The notes under the pieces are model-generated. The model made no database searches, was not told the origin of the DNA, and worked only from the letters and a program-made list of their open reading frames with translations. Made by a program: the position numbers and the translations under genes. Shown piece by piece: positions 51,591 through 59,587 of a stretch of 64,000 bases of DNA; position 1 is the stretch's first letter; the number at the start of each line of letters is the position of its first letter. Source of the DNA: Ferrimonas sediminicola (GTDB lineage: Bacteria; Pseudomonadota; Gammaproteobacteria; Enterobacterales; Shewanellaceae); contig NZ_SWCI01000012.1 of NCBI RefSeq assembly GCF_005116715.1, positions 27,415-91,414 on the forward strand. The letters run 5' to 3'.

Positions 51591-52564
51591 GCCAGCATGG
51601 GAGAGCGCCGGTGATTATTAAAAGGGGAAAGAAACGCAAGCACGGAGGAAGCCACGGCGGCGCCTGGAAAGTGGCGTTCGCCGACTTCACCCTGGCGATG
51701 ATGTGTTTCTTCATGGTGATGTGGCTGATGCAGGTGGCGGACGTCAACGAGCGCCGGGCCATCGTTCAGCAGCTCAATGGGCCGCCCATCGAGCAGGGGG
51801 TGAACCCGCTGGCCACCAGCCTCAACAGTTCCATCATCGACTTTGAGGGACGGCCCAGCATCGATCAGGCGGGGATACCCGCCACCGGAACCGGTCCAGA
51901 GCAGGCGGGGGTGGCGATGTTCAACAATCTCCCCGAAGGCCAGGAGGACGCCAAGGCGGGCCAGGGGGAGGAGCTCAACGCCATGATCCCCGGTGAGACC
52001 AACGCACAGGTGCCGCTGGAGGCCCTGGTCCTGCAGGTGCAAAAGTTGCTCAAGCAGGGGGACCTCTCCCGCCATGTGGACATGGAGATGACCCCGGATG
52101 GCCTGCGGATCCTGATCCGCGACGCCTCCGACCGTTTCATGTTCAAGCGGGGCCGCACCCAGATGGAACCCTACTTCGAAGACCTGATGCTGGCCCTGGC
52201 GGAGTTGCTGGCGCCGGTGACAAACCGGTTCATCATCAGCGGCCACACCGATGCGGCACCCTTTGCCGGGAGTCGCACCACCAACTGGGAGCTTTCTGCA
52301 TTGCGGGCCCTGGAGGCCAGGCGCGCCCTGACGGTGGGCGGTGTCGCAGCGGAAAGGGTTCTGCAGGTGGCCGGGTACGCCGACCAGATGCCGCTGGTGC
52401 CGGAGGACCCGATGTCGGCCGCCAACCGGCGTATCGAGCTGTTTATCCTCAGTGAGCAGGGAACCGACGAGCTGGAACTGCAGCACGGCATCAGTGAAGC
52501 CAAGCTGCAGCAGGCCAGGTACCGTGCCGAGAGCAATCAACCCAGGCTGAGATACAATGACTGA
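51587..52564 (+). CDS. motB: Flagellar motor stator protein MotB (LafU)
   Basis: 325 residues from a GTG overlapping the motA stop (ATG 51566, in frame, would add seven residues). After PVIIKRGKKRKHGGSHGGAW and KVAFADF comes a single membrane helix with the ion-binding Asp-33 in AFADFTLAMMCFFMVMWLMQ, as in E. coli MotB Asp-32. A linker of about 130 residues leads to the OmpA-like peptidoglycan-binding domain: NRFIISGHTDAAPFAGSRTT, NWELSALRALEARRAL and VPEDPMSAANRRIELFIL. It anchors the stator to the cell wall. Confidence 0.95.
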   Translation: MSQHGRAPVIIKRGKKRKHGGSHGGAWKVAFADFTLAMMCFFMVMWLMQVADVNERRAIVQQLNGPPIEQGVNPLATSLNSSIIDFEGRPSIDQAGIPATGTGPEQAGVAMFNNLPEGQEDAKAGQGEELNAMIPGETNAQVPLEALVLQVQKLLKQGDLSRHVDMEMTPDGLRILIRDASDRFMFKRGRTQMEPYFEDLMLALAELLAPVTNRFIISGHTDAAPFAGSRTTNWELSALRALEARRALTVGGVAAERVLQVAGYADQMPLVPEDPMSAANRRIELFILSEQGTDELELQHGISEAKLQQARYRAESNQPRLRYND

Positions 52565-52865
52565 GCAGAGCAAACAGGGGGAGCCGGGTTTTGTCCGGAA
52601 CGGGCCGGATCGGCTCCAGAAAGTGTTCCTCTACCTGATCCTGGTGAACTGGCTGGTGGCTGGGCTGCTGTTGCTGAAGCTGGATCAACTCAGCTTCGTC
52701 GCCGGATTGCTGGCCGGGGGCGGAATTGCCATGTTGCAGTTCCTGCTGCTCAAGCTGTCGCTGATGCGCGCCCGCCGGGCCGGGGATGGCTACCTGCTCT
52801 ATCCGGTGCTGAGCAGCACCCTGCTGATCGTCCTGTTGCTGATCGGCTTCTTCTTCTTCTATTGA
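52557..52865 (+). CDS. Small membrane protein of unknown function downstream of motB
   Basis: 102 residues. ATG overlaps the end of motB by eight bases, so it is probably translated from the same mRNA. Three membrane helices can be seen at about 24-42 (FLYLILVNWLVAGLLLLKL), 46-66 and 80-101 (LLYPVLSSTLLIVLLLIGFF). I do not know the family; the topology recalls AtpI/Wzz-like small helices without any clear match. A weak GC-rich hairpin (CGGGC...GCCCG, 52867-52884, then TTCTTTG) may end the operon. Confidence 0.65.
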   Translation: MTEQSKQGEPGFVRNGPDRLQKVFLYLILVNWLVAGLLLLKLDQLSFVAGLLAGGGIAMLQFLLLKLSLMRARRAGDGYLLYPVLSSTLLIVLLLIGFFFFY

Positions 52866-53229
52866 TTCGGGCGCGGCCGGGCCCGCTTCTTTGACCGGGC
52901 GCTGCCCGCTCAGCTCGCCACCGATACTGAAAGATGAAAAACGCATTTTGCGTTTTTCTCATATTCAGCGTCAGATAACAGTTTGTTGATTTTCCATTTC
53001 TCCCTTGTGACCACTGTCACTGTTGTCGTTTCGTCCCCAAAGCAAAAATAAACCCCAGATAAGTAATGGTGCGAGTTATTGCTTGTCGATGGAGTGTTTA
53101 TTTGCGGGGAATTAAGGACAGGCAGAGGGATCTGCCCCTCGCTTTTCTCATTTGGCCTTGTTCCAAGGCTGAATATTTGGCCGAAAGTAATGATGAGTGA
53201 ACTTCCGGGCCGAAATAGCAAGGGAAAAG
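52866..53229. promoter_or_regulatory. Control region of the multihaem cytochrome operon
   Basis: No gene is seen. Apart from GC-rich hairpins at 52867-52910 the stretch is AT-rich. The main feature is the CRP-like site listed separately at 53006-53021. A possible -10-like TAAGTAATGG lies at 53060-53070, but no good -35 element accompanies it, as expected for an activator-dependent promoter. Confidence 0.5.
53006..53021 (+). promoter_or_regulatory. CRP-binding site
   Basis: TGTGA-CCACTG-TCACT matches nine of the ten core bases of the CRP consensus TGTGA-N6-TCACA. It lies about 210 bases before the cytochrome start codon. In Shewanella, CRP rather than FNR controls anaerobic respiratory cytochromes, so a similar role here is plausible. 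Confidence 0.65.
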
Positions 53230-54597
53230 ATGATGAAAGTAATGAATTATAGACTGGCAGCGACCTGCTTCCTGCTGGCAGGGGCAGCCCTGCCGGGCCA
53301 GGCACTGGCCCTGTCCGGCTGTATTAACTGCCACGCCAAACCGGCGATGCTGGAGCGGATGCTGGTGAACAAGCAGGTGGAACTGGGGGAACTGTCGGTC
53401 GCCGAGCGTACCGCCCAGCTGGAGGTCAACCCCGCGGCCATGGGCAGTCACGGTGAGCTGGCGTGCGGCGATTGCCACCGCCCCCTGGCCGACGGCAATA
53501 CCGGCTGGCATCCGGCCATCGAGCTGGATCCCAGCGCCGACGGCGGCAGCGTCTGTGGCGACTGCCACGGTGAGGAGATGGTGACCAACTTCCGTCACTC
53601 TCTGCACTATACCGTCAACGGCATCGCCAAGGGGCTGACCGAACGCCTGGCCCAGACCCCCAATGCCCAGGAGCTGTTTGAGCAGATGCACACCGACACC
53701 GGAGAGGGGTGTGCCGCCTGTCACGCCACCTGTGGTCAGTGCCATGTCAGCCAGCCCAATTACGCCGGAGGCGGCCTGCTGAATAAGCACCAGTTCCAGA
53801 AACAACCCCAAACAGAAAAAACCTGTGAAACCTGTCACTACGAAAATGCAGAAACCCATAAAGAGGTGGATGCCCACGCCACCAAATATGGAATGACCTG
53901 CCTGGATTGCCATACAAATATGGTGGAGTTCCATGGGCGAGATATTAATTACATCCCTCAGGGTCGTTATTTTGGTGATGGGCCCAAGGTGTCAAAGACC
54001 GGTCCATTTGAACAAACCCAGAAGCAAGACGTTGTTCAGGTGAAGTGCGAAGAGTGTCACCAGGACAAAGTGGAGGATCACACCGAACTGCTCAGCGGCA
54101 AGAGGGCGCTGATCAACCATAACGACAGCCTGAAGTGTACCGCCTGCCACACCCAGCCCTATACCAACTGCTTCGGCTGCCACGAGGACTCGCCCGAGTC
54201 GCTGGGGACCTGGGAGCAGTTCAAGCGGGTGGCCAAGGGGGCCCTGGGCCAGGTGGGCGAGGATGAAAACATTAAGCTGGGCCTGAGTGTCGCCGGCGAT
54301 CCCCACAGCAAGCTGGTCCCCCTGAGTCACTCCGGCGGCGTCAGCAAGGACAGCCAGGCGGTGGTTGACCTCAACAACCCCGACACCAAGTCCTACTGGG
54401 TGCCCTTTGCCGCCCACTTCGTCTCCAAGAACCCGTTGGCTACGCCAGAGGCGCGAGCCAGTAAGCGGATGTGCGAAAACTGCCACAACACCGACAACGA
54501 TATCTTCCTCAAAGAGAGCGACGTGCAGTTGGGCGTCACCGACCCTGTTTCCGAAAGGCAGTGGATCGTGCCCCAGTCCCGTCTGCCCAAGCATTAA
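53230..54597 (+). CDS. Periplasmic multihaem cytochrome c with eleven CXXCH motifs
   Basis: 455 residues including a signal peptide (RLAATCFLLAGAALPGQALA). Eleven haem-binding motifs are seen in order: CINCH, CGDCH, CGDCH, CAACH, CGQCH, CETCH, CLDCH, CEECH, CTACH, CFGCH and CENCH; the fourth and fifth are only two residues apart (CAACHATCGQCH). Fifteen further His residues lie outside the motifs, enough for bis-His ligation of every haem. One haem per about 40 residues is as dense as MtrA-type decahaem proteins. No CXXCK catalytic site or membrane anchor is visible, so it is probably an electron carrier or terminal reductase. The frame is open 11 codons upstream; ATG 53230 with AAGGGAAAAG fits best. 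The porin-like gene follows after 19 bases. Confidence 0.9.
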   Translation: MMKVMNYRLAATCFLLAGAALPGQALALSGCINCHAKPAMLERMLVNKQVELGELSVAERTAQLEVNPAAMGSHGELACGDCHRPLADGNTGWHPAIELDPSADGGSVCGDCHGEEMVTNFRHSLHYTVNGIAKGLTERLAQTPNAQELFEQMHTDTGEGCAACHATCGQCHVSQPNYAGGGLLNKHQFQKQPQTEKTCETCHYENAETHKEVDAHATKYGMTCLDCHTNMVEFHGRDINYIPQGRYFGDGPKVSKTGPFEQTQKQDVVQVKCEECHQDKVEDHTELLSGKRALINHNDSLKCTACHTQPYTNCFGCHEDSPESLGTWEQFKRVAKGALGQVGEDENIKLGLSVAGDPHSKLVPLSHSGGVSKDSQAVVDLNNPDTKSYWVPFAAHFVSKNPLATPEARASKRMCENCHNTDNDIFLKESDVQLGVTDPVSERQWIVPQSRLPKH

Positions 54598-54616
54598 AAC
54601 CCTGGAGTACAACAAT

Positions 54617-55282
54617 ATGAAAAAGATGACAGCACTTGCCCTGGCCCTGATCGCCTGCCCCTCCCTGGCGGCGGAGACTCCCGTCTCCGTATCCGGGTAC
54701 ACCATGGCCCTGAGCAACTACCTGTGGCGCGGTCAGACCATCAGCCTGGACAACCCCTCTTTGCAGTCGGATCTGATGGTGGAGCATGACAGTGGCTTCT
54801 ATGCCGGGGTCTCCTTCGAGACCTACCGCTACGAAGGCGATGCCGGCGAAGAGGTGAAGGACTACGAGATCGACTACTACGGCGGCTACTACCGGATGGT
54901 CACCGATGACCTGGGCATCGGTGTGATGGCGATGAAATACACCTATGGTGACGGCGGTGACACGGTGGAGTACACCTTGTCGGTGGACTACCGGGACCTG
55001 GGGATGACCGTCAACTACGATGAGGACGTGGAGGCCTGGTATACCGAGCTCAACTACGGCCTCGGCCTGTTCCACGACTCCACCCTGGAGCTGCATGCCG
55101 GGATGTTTTTCGATGCCGAGAACTACGGCTATGGCGATGAAAACACCCCGGAGGACAGCTTCTACGATGTGGCACTGCGCTACGACTACCCGCTGCTGGA
55201 GAGTCTCAGCCTGCTGCTGGAGGCCAGCTACCAGGAGTACGATAAGGACCACTACCTGATCGGTGTGGCCTACTGGTTCTAA
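54617..55282 (+). CDS. TorF-like small outer-membrane porin
   Basis: 221 residues. Signal peptide MKKMTALALALIACPSLAAE, then a beta-barrel with alternating aromatic and polar residues ending in Phe (VAYWF), the outer-membrane export mark. SNYLWRGQTISLDNPSLQSD near the N-terminus is the hallmark of the TorF/gcw_chp putative porin family (R-G-x-[ST]-x-S...P-x-[VLI]-Q). Members are often encoded near respiratory genes. Here it lies 19 bases after the multihaem cytochrome, suggesting a porin-cytochrome pair, though at 221 residues it is far smaller than MtrB (about 700). Confidence 0.85.
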   Translation: MKKMTALALALIACPSLAAETPVSVSGYTMALSNYLWRGQTISLDNPSLQSDLMVEHDSGFYAGVSFETYRYEGDAGEEVKDYEIDYYGGYYRMVTDDLGIGVMAMKYTYGDGGDTVEYTLSVDYRDLGMTVNYDEDVEAWYTELNYGLGLFHDSTLELHAGMFFDAENYGYGDENTPEDSFYDVALRYDYPLLESLSLLLEASYQEYDKDHYLIGVAYWF

Positions 55283-55302
55283 GTTCAGTCCCTCAACTGG
55301 AC

Positions 55303-55333
55303 ACCCCGGGGGCACTCCCCCGGGGTTTTTTCG
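55303..55333 (+). terminator. Terminator after the porin gene
   Basis: ACCCCGGGGG and CCCCCGGGGT form a strong stem around a short loop, followed by TTTTTTCG. Confidence 0.9.
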
Positions 55334-55344
55334 TTGCCGCAGGC

Positions 55345-55373
55345 AAAAAAAAGCCCGCTGAGATTCAGCGGGC
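55345..55373 (-). terminator. Minus-strand terminator without an obvious gene
   Basis: Read on the minus strand, GCCCGCTGA and TCAGCGGGC pair around a three-base loop and are followed by a run of T residues (complement of the A tract at 55345-55351). It implies a leftward transcript coming from the 55374-55640 interval. Confidence 0.7.
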
Positions 55374-55716
55374 AGAATAGCAATCAACAAAAAAGAAGGA
55401 AGTTAAGCAAAAGAACCTTTAAACCGATGCGGCTTGCTCAATGCCACAACGGCCGGAAATCTTGACTCGGAGAGTCTCTATCTCCTCAATGGTTGCCATT
55501 CTAGGGATCCTTTGAGCTTCCCACAACCAAGAAAAATTGCTTTTTCGGATAAGAATATCTAATTTAACTATTCCCCTTCTCTTGCCGCTTTTTGGGCCGC
55601 CTTTTTGGCAAAAATCTTGTGTGAGGGTGGGTTTAGCCGATGACTGCACCAAAATTGTGCGCCCGGTCACGTCATTGCAAAACTGTAAACAAAATTAATC
55701 TTAGATGGCCCGTCCC
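55374..55716 (-). other. Intergenic region, possible leftward small RNA or peptide
   Basis: The stretch is AT-rich compared with its neighbours. On the minus strand a 26-codon frame starts at ATG 55499 (MATIEEIETLRVKISGRCGI and six more residues) with AAGG about ten bases upstream and ends at 55419, 45 bases before the leftward terminator. Neither a good promoter nor a family match is visible. It may be a small RNA, a short peptide gene or only the tail of the intergenic region. Confidence 0.3.
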
Positions 55717-55746
55717 TTGGCCTGCATCCCCCTGGCCGGATATAGT
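55717..55746 (+). promoter_or_regulatory. Sigma-70 promoter of the S9 peptidase gene
   Basis: TTGGCC at 55717-55722, 18 bases, TATAGT at 55741-55746. Start expected near 55753, about 29 bases before the ATG, with AAAAAGG as ribosome site. Confidence 0.6.
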
Positions 55747-55781
55747 GTGTCCGGATACAAAAACAGGAAAAAGGAATAACA

Positions 55782-57914
55782 ATGCGTCATTTGGCATTTT
55801 CACTGGTTGCTTTGTCACTTGTTGGCGGCTGCCAGTCCTTTGTTAACAAGGAGCAGGCACAGGCCCCGGACAGCCGTCGGATGGACCTGGTTGAACCGAT
55901 TCACGGCACCCAGGTGGCCGATCCCTACCGCTGGCTGGAGGACCTGGACAGCAGCGAGACCGCCGACTGGGTGATTCGCCAGAAGGCCTATGGGGACGCC
56001 TACCTAGCGTCCATCCCCAACCGTCAGGCGGTGGAGGCTCGCATCACCGAACTGTGGAACTACGAAAAGCTGTCCGCCCCTTCACTCAAGGGCGACAACC
56101 AGTTCTTCTACCGCAACGACGGTCTGCAGAGCCAGTCCGTGCTCTACCGCGCAGACAAGGAGGGCAACAACCCGGCGGTGCTGCTGGATCCCAACGGTTT
56201 TTCCAGCGACGGCACCGTTGCCCTCTCCGGCGTCAGCATCAGCGAGGATGGCAAGATGCTGGCCTACGGCACCTCTCAGTCCGGCTCCGATTGGCAGCAG
56301 TGGCAGTTTGTCGACATCGCAACTGGTCAACCCCTGGCCGACAAGCTGGAGTGGATCAAGTTCTCCTCCGCCGCCTGGGATAAAGAGGGGCAGGGGGTCT
56401 GGTACTCCCGCTATGACGCCCCCGAGGCCGGCGCCGACAAGATGGAGCAGGCCAACTACTTCCAGAAGGTGTACTACCACAAGCTGGGCACCGATCAGTC
56501 CCAGGATACCCTGGTGTATCACCGCCCCGACCAGAAGGACTGGGGCTTCTCCGCCGAGCTGTCCGATCAGGGCCGCTACCTGGCGATCACCGTCTCCCAG
56601 GGCACCGACCCGCGCAACCGTTTCTTCTACCAGGAGCTGGCCACCGGCAACACCGTGGAGCTGATGCCCGAGCTGGAAGCGGAGTACCTGTTCCTGGGGA
56701 ACGACGGCGACACCTTCTACTTCAAGACCGACTACCTGGCGCCCAAGGGCCGCATCATTGCCGTGGATCTGGACAACCCGGCCAAGGCCAACTGGCAAGA
56801 GCTGGTGCCCGAAAGCGATAACACCATCTACAGTGCTTCCATCGTCAACAACCGGTTTGTGGTGAGCTACCTCAAGGACGTGCTGGCGGAGGTGAAGGTG
56901 TACGGCCTGGATGGCCGGGAGCAGGCCACTCTGGATCTGCCCGGCGCCGGCCGGGTCACCGGCATCAGTGGCGGCCGCAAGGATAAACAGTTCTACTTTC
57001 TGTTCAACTCCTACATCCACCCCACCGGTGTCTACCGATACGACTTTGATGGCAGCAAGGTGGCCGCCCACCAGGTGCCCAAAGTGGCATTCAACCCCGA
57101 TGACTACCTGTCCGAGCAGGTGTTCTACACCAGCAAGGATGGCACCCGGGTGCCGATGATCATCTCCTATAAGAAGGGGCTGAAGAGGGATGGCAACAAC
57201 CCGACACTGCTGTATGCCTATGGCGGCTTCAACATCTCCCTGACCCCGCGTTTCTCCCCGGCCAACATCGCCTGGATGGACATGGGCGGCATCTACGCCG
57301 TGCCCAACCTGCGCGGTGGGGCCGAATATGGGGAAGAGTGGCACCAGGGTGGGATGAAGGCGCGCAAGCAGAACGTGTTCGACGACTACTATGCCGCCGC
57401 CGAGTACCTGATTGCCGAAAACTACACCAACGCCGGCAAGATGGGGGCCTATGGCCGCAGCAACGGCGGACTGCTGATGGGCGCCGCCCTGACCCAGCGT
57501 CCGGATCTGTTCGCCGCCGTCCTGCCTGCGGTTGGGGTGCTGGACATGCTGCGCTTCCAAAAGTTCACCATCGGCTGGGCCTGGACCTCCGAGTACGGCA
57601 GTGCCGATAACGCCGAGGAGTTCCCCTACCTGCTGGCCTATTCGCCGCTGCACAACGTGGCCAGGCGCGACTATCCCGCCACCATGGTGATGACCGCCGA
57701 TCACGACGACCGGGTGGTGCCCTCCCACAGCTTCAAGTTCGCCGCCGAGGTGCAGCACCAGCAGACCGGCACGGCGCCGGTGATCGCCCGCATCGAGACC
57801 AAGGCGGGTCATGGAGCCGGTAAACCCACGGCGATGCGCATCGCCGAGTTCCGGGACATCTACGCCTTCCTGTGGCACAACTTCGGTCTGACGCTGCCGG
57901 AGAAGATCCAGTAA
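55782..57914 (+). CDS. Prolyl oligopeptidase (S9 family), predicted lipoprotein
   Basis: 710 residues. The N-terminus MRHLAFSLVALSLVGGC is a lipoprotein signal with Cys-17. After a short linker come DPYRWLEDLDSSETADWVIR and the seven-bladed propeller, then the alpha/beta-hydrolase domain with NLRGGAEYGEEWHQGGMKAR, the nucleophile Ser-560 in GRSNGGLLMG, the Asp in ADHDDRVVPSHS (about 642-643) and the His at about 677 in AGHGAGKPT. It should cut after proline in short peptides and be anchored in the periplasm or outer membrane. Single gene with own promoter and terminator. Confidence 0.93.
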   Translation: MRHLAFSLVALSLVGGCQSFVNKEQAQAPDSRRMDLVEPIHGTQVADPYRWLEDLDSSETADWVIRQKAYGDAYLASIPNRQAVEARITELWNYEKLSAPSLKGDNQFFYRNDGLQSQSVLYRADKEGNNPAVLLDPNGFSSDGTVALSGVSISEDGKMLAYGTSQSGSDWQQWQFVDIATGQPLADKLEWIKFSSAAWDKEGQGVWYSRYDAPEAGADKMEQANYFQKVYYHKLGTDQSQDTLVYHRPDQKDWGFSAELSDQGRYLAITVSQGTDPRNRFFYQELATGNTVELMPELEAEYLFLGNDGDTFYFKTDYLAPKGRIIAVDLDNPAKANWQELVPESDNTIYSASIVNNRFVVSYLKDVLAEVKVYGLDGREQATLDLPGAGRVTGISGGRKDKQFYFLFNSYIHPTGVYRYDFDGSKVAAHQVPKVAFNPDDYLSEQVFYTSKDGTRVPMIISYKKGLKRDGNNPTLLYAYGGFNISLTPRFSPANIAWMDMGGIYAVPNLRGGAEYGEEWHQGGMKARKQNVFDDYYAAAEYLIAENYTNAGKMGAYGRSNGGLLMGAALTQRPDLFAAVLPAVGVLDMLRFQKFTIGWAWTSEYGSADNAEEFPYLLAYSPLHNVARRDYPATMVMTADHDDRVVPSHSFKFAAEVQHQQTGTAPVIARIETKAGHGAGKPTAMRIAEFRDIYAFLWHNFGLTLPEKIQ

Positions 57915-57933
57915 CGCTGTTCGATATCCAACC

Positions 57934-57960
57934 AAAAGGGGAGCCAGGCTCCCCTTTTTT
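57934..57960 (+). terminator. Terminator after the S9 peptidase gene
   Basis: AAAAGGGGAGCC and GGCTCCCCTTTT pair around a two-base loop, ending in a T run. Confidence 0.92.
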
Positions 57961-58075
57961 GCGCTTTGACGCACTTTGATAACCAATCTTCACTCCCCCA
58001 GACTCCCATCCCCAGGGGCCATGGGGTATAGTAGCCAGTCATTCCAATCACCAGATGCAAGGCACAGGCAGGGAG

Positions 58076-58477
58076 ATGGCGTTTCACTGGCCCGTCCGGG
58101 TTTACTATTCCGACACCGACGCAGGCGGGGTGGTCTACCACGCCAATTACCTGAACTTCTTTGAACATGCCCGGTCTGAGATGTTGCGGGAACGGGGCTT
58201 CGAGCAGGATGAGCTGGCACAGGCCGGCGTGCTGTTCGTGGTGCGCAATATGAACATCGACTATGTCCGTCCCGCCCGATTCAACCAGGCCCTCACCGTC
58301 GTGACCCAAGTGACCAAGCTGGCCGGCGCCTCCATGGTGTTCAGCCAGTCCTTGGACGACGCCGAGGGCCGGTGCTACTGCCGGGCCCAGGTTACCGTGG
58401 TTTGCATCGACAGTGAGGCCTTCAAACCCAGGCCGATCCCGTCACACATTAAGCAGGAGTTAGCGCGTGTCAGCTGA
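58076..58477 (+). CDS. ybgC: Tol-Pal system-associated acyl-CoA thioesterase YbgC
   Basis: 133 residues from ATG 58076; an ATG seven codons earlier is also in frame. A hotdog-fold thioesterase with the catalytic Asp in VRVYYSDTDAGGVVYHANYL, followed by EMLRERGFEQDELAQAGVLF and NMNIDYVRPARFNQALTV. It acts on acyl-CoA, with a proposed link to phospholipid metabolism, and opens the tol-pal operon as in E. coli. Its stop overlaps the tolQ start. Confidence 0.93.
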   Translation: MAFHWPVRVYYSDTDAGGVVYHANYLNFFEHARSEMLRERGFEQDELAQAGVLFVVRNMNIDYVRPARFNQALTVVTQVTKLAGASMVFSQSLDDAEGRCYCRAQVTVVCIDSEAFKPRPIPSHIKQELARVS

Positions 58478-59153
58478 GATGTCCTTTATCAACCTTTTCC
58501 TCGAAGCCAGCCTGTTGGTGAAGCTGGTGATGTTGTTGTTACTGCTGCTGTCGGTGACCGGCTGGGCGGTGATCCTGCAGCGTCACAACGTCGTCAAGCA
58601 GGCGACGCAGCACGCGCGCAAGTTCGAGGACAGGTTCTGGTCCGGCGTGGATCTGACCCGCCTCTATCAGGAGCTCAGTGCCCGAGGTGACCGCAACACC
58701 GGCATGGAACTGCTGTTCAGCGCCGGCTTCAAGGAGTACATGCGTCTGTCCCAGACCGCTACCAGTGGCGGCGCCATCATGGACGGTGCCCAGAGGGCGA
58801 TGCGCGTGGCCCTCTCCCGGGAGGTGGACAAGCTGGAGTCCAATCTCTCCCTGCTGGCCTCCATCGGTTCCACCAGCCCCTACATTGGCCTGTTCGGTAC
58901 CGTGTGGGGAATCATGAACGCCTTTATCGCCCTGGGGCAGGTGCAGAACGCCACACTCAACATGGTGGCCCCCGGCATTGCCGAGGCGCTGATCGCCACC
59001 GCCATGGGCCTGTTTGCCGCCATCCCGGCGGTGCTGTTCTTCAATCGTTACTCCACCAAGGTGGAGAAGCTGGAGAACACCTACATCAACTTCATCGAGG
59101 AGTTCTCCAGTATCCTGCATCGCCAGGCGTTCCACGATAAGGAAGCGCGCTGA
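58467..59153 (+). CDS. tolQ: Tol-Pal system protein TolQ
   Basis: 228 residues. Inner-membrane proton channel component of the MotA/ExbB/TolQ family with three membrane helices: LFLEASLLVKLVMLLLLLLS near the start, then LLASIGSTSPYIGLFGTVWG and GIAEALIATAMGLFAAIPAV. It works with TolR to energise TolA. GTG start with GGAG seven bases upstream, inside the ybgC end; the in-frame ATG twelve bases later is less likely. Confidence 0.96.
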   Translation: MSAEMSFINLFLEASLLVKLVMLLLLLLSVTGWAVILQRHNVVKQATQHARKFEDRFWSGVDLTRLYQELSARGDRNTGMELLFSAGFKEYMRLSQTATSGGAIMDGAQRAMRVALSREVDKLESNLSLLASIGSTSPYIGLFGTVWGIMNAFIALGQVQNATLNMVAPGIAEALIATAMGLFAAIPAVLFFNRYSTKVEKLENTYINFIEEFSSILHRQAFHDKEAR

Positions 59154-59584
59154 TGCAGGGGTACCAGCGTAAACGACGCCGTAAGGTGGCGGAGATCAAC
59201 GTGGTGCCCTACATCGACGTGATGCTGGTGCTGCTGATTATCTTCATGGCCACCGCCCCCATCATCTCCCAGGGGGTCAAGGTCGATCTGCCCCAGGGGG
59301 AGGCGGAGCCCCTGAAGAAGGACTCGCGTCCCCCCCTGGTTGCCTCGGTTACCCGTGAGGGGCAGTACTTCCTCGACAACGGCAGTGTCCAGGATGACCG
59401 GCCGCTGATGCTTGACGAGCTGGCGGCGCTGGTGGCGGCCGAGCTGCAGCTGGACCCACAGCGTCCCGTGGTGGTCAAGGGAGATCGCGAGGTCTCCTAC
59501 GATGAAGTGATTCAGTTGATGGTCAGTCTGCAGCGGGCCGGGGTGCCCTCTGTGGGGCTGATGACAGAAACACCGGAGCAGTAA
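59153..59584 (+). CDS. tolR: Tol-Pal system protein TolR
   Basis: 143 residues. One membrane helix with the functional Asp in INVVPYIDVMLVLLIIFMAT, then ISQGVKVDLPQGEAEPL and a periplasmic domain ending RAGVPSVGLMTETPEQ. It pairs with TolQ as ExbD-like subunit. Start overlaps the tolQ stop by one base. Confidence 0.96.
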   Translation: MQGYQRKRRRKVAEINVVPYIDVMLVLLIIFMATAPIISQGVKVDLPQGEAEPLKKDSRPPLVASVTREGQYFLDNGSVQDDRPLMLDELAALVAAELQLDPQRPVVVKGDREVSYDEVIQLMVSLQRAGVPSVGLMTETPEQ

Positions 59585-59587
59585 CCG

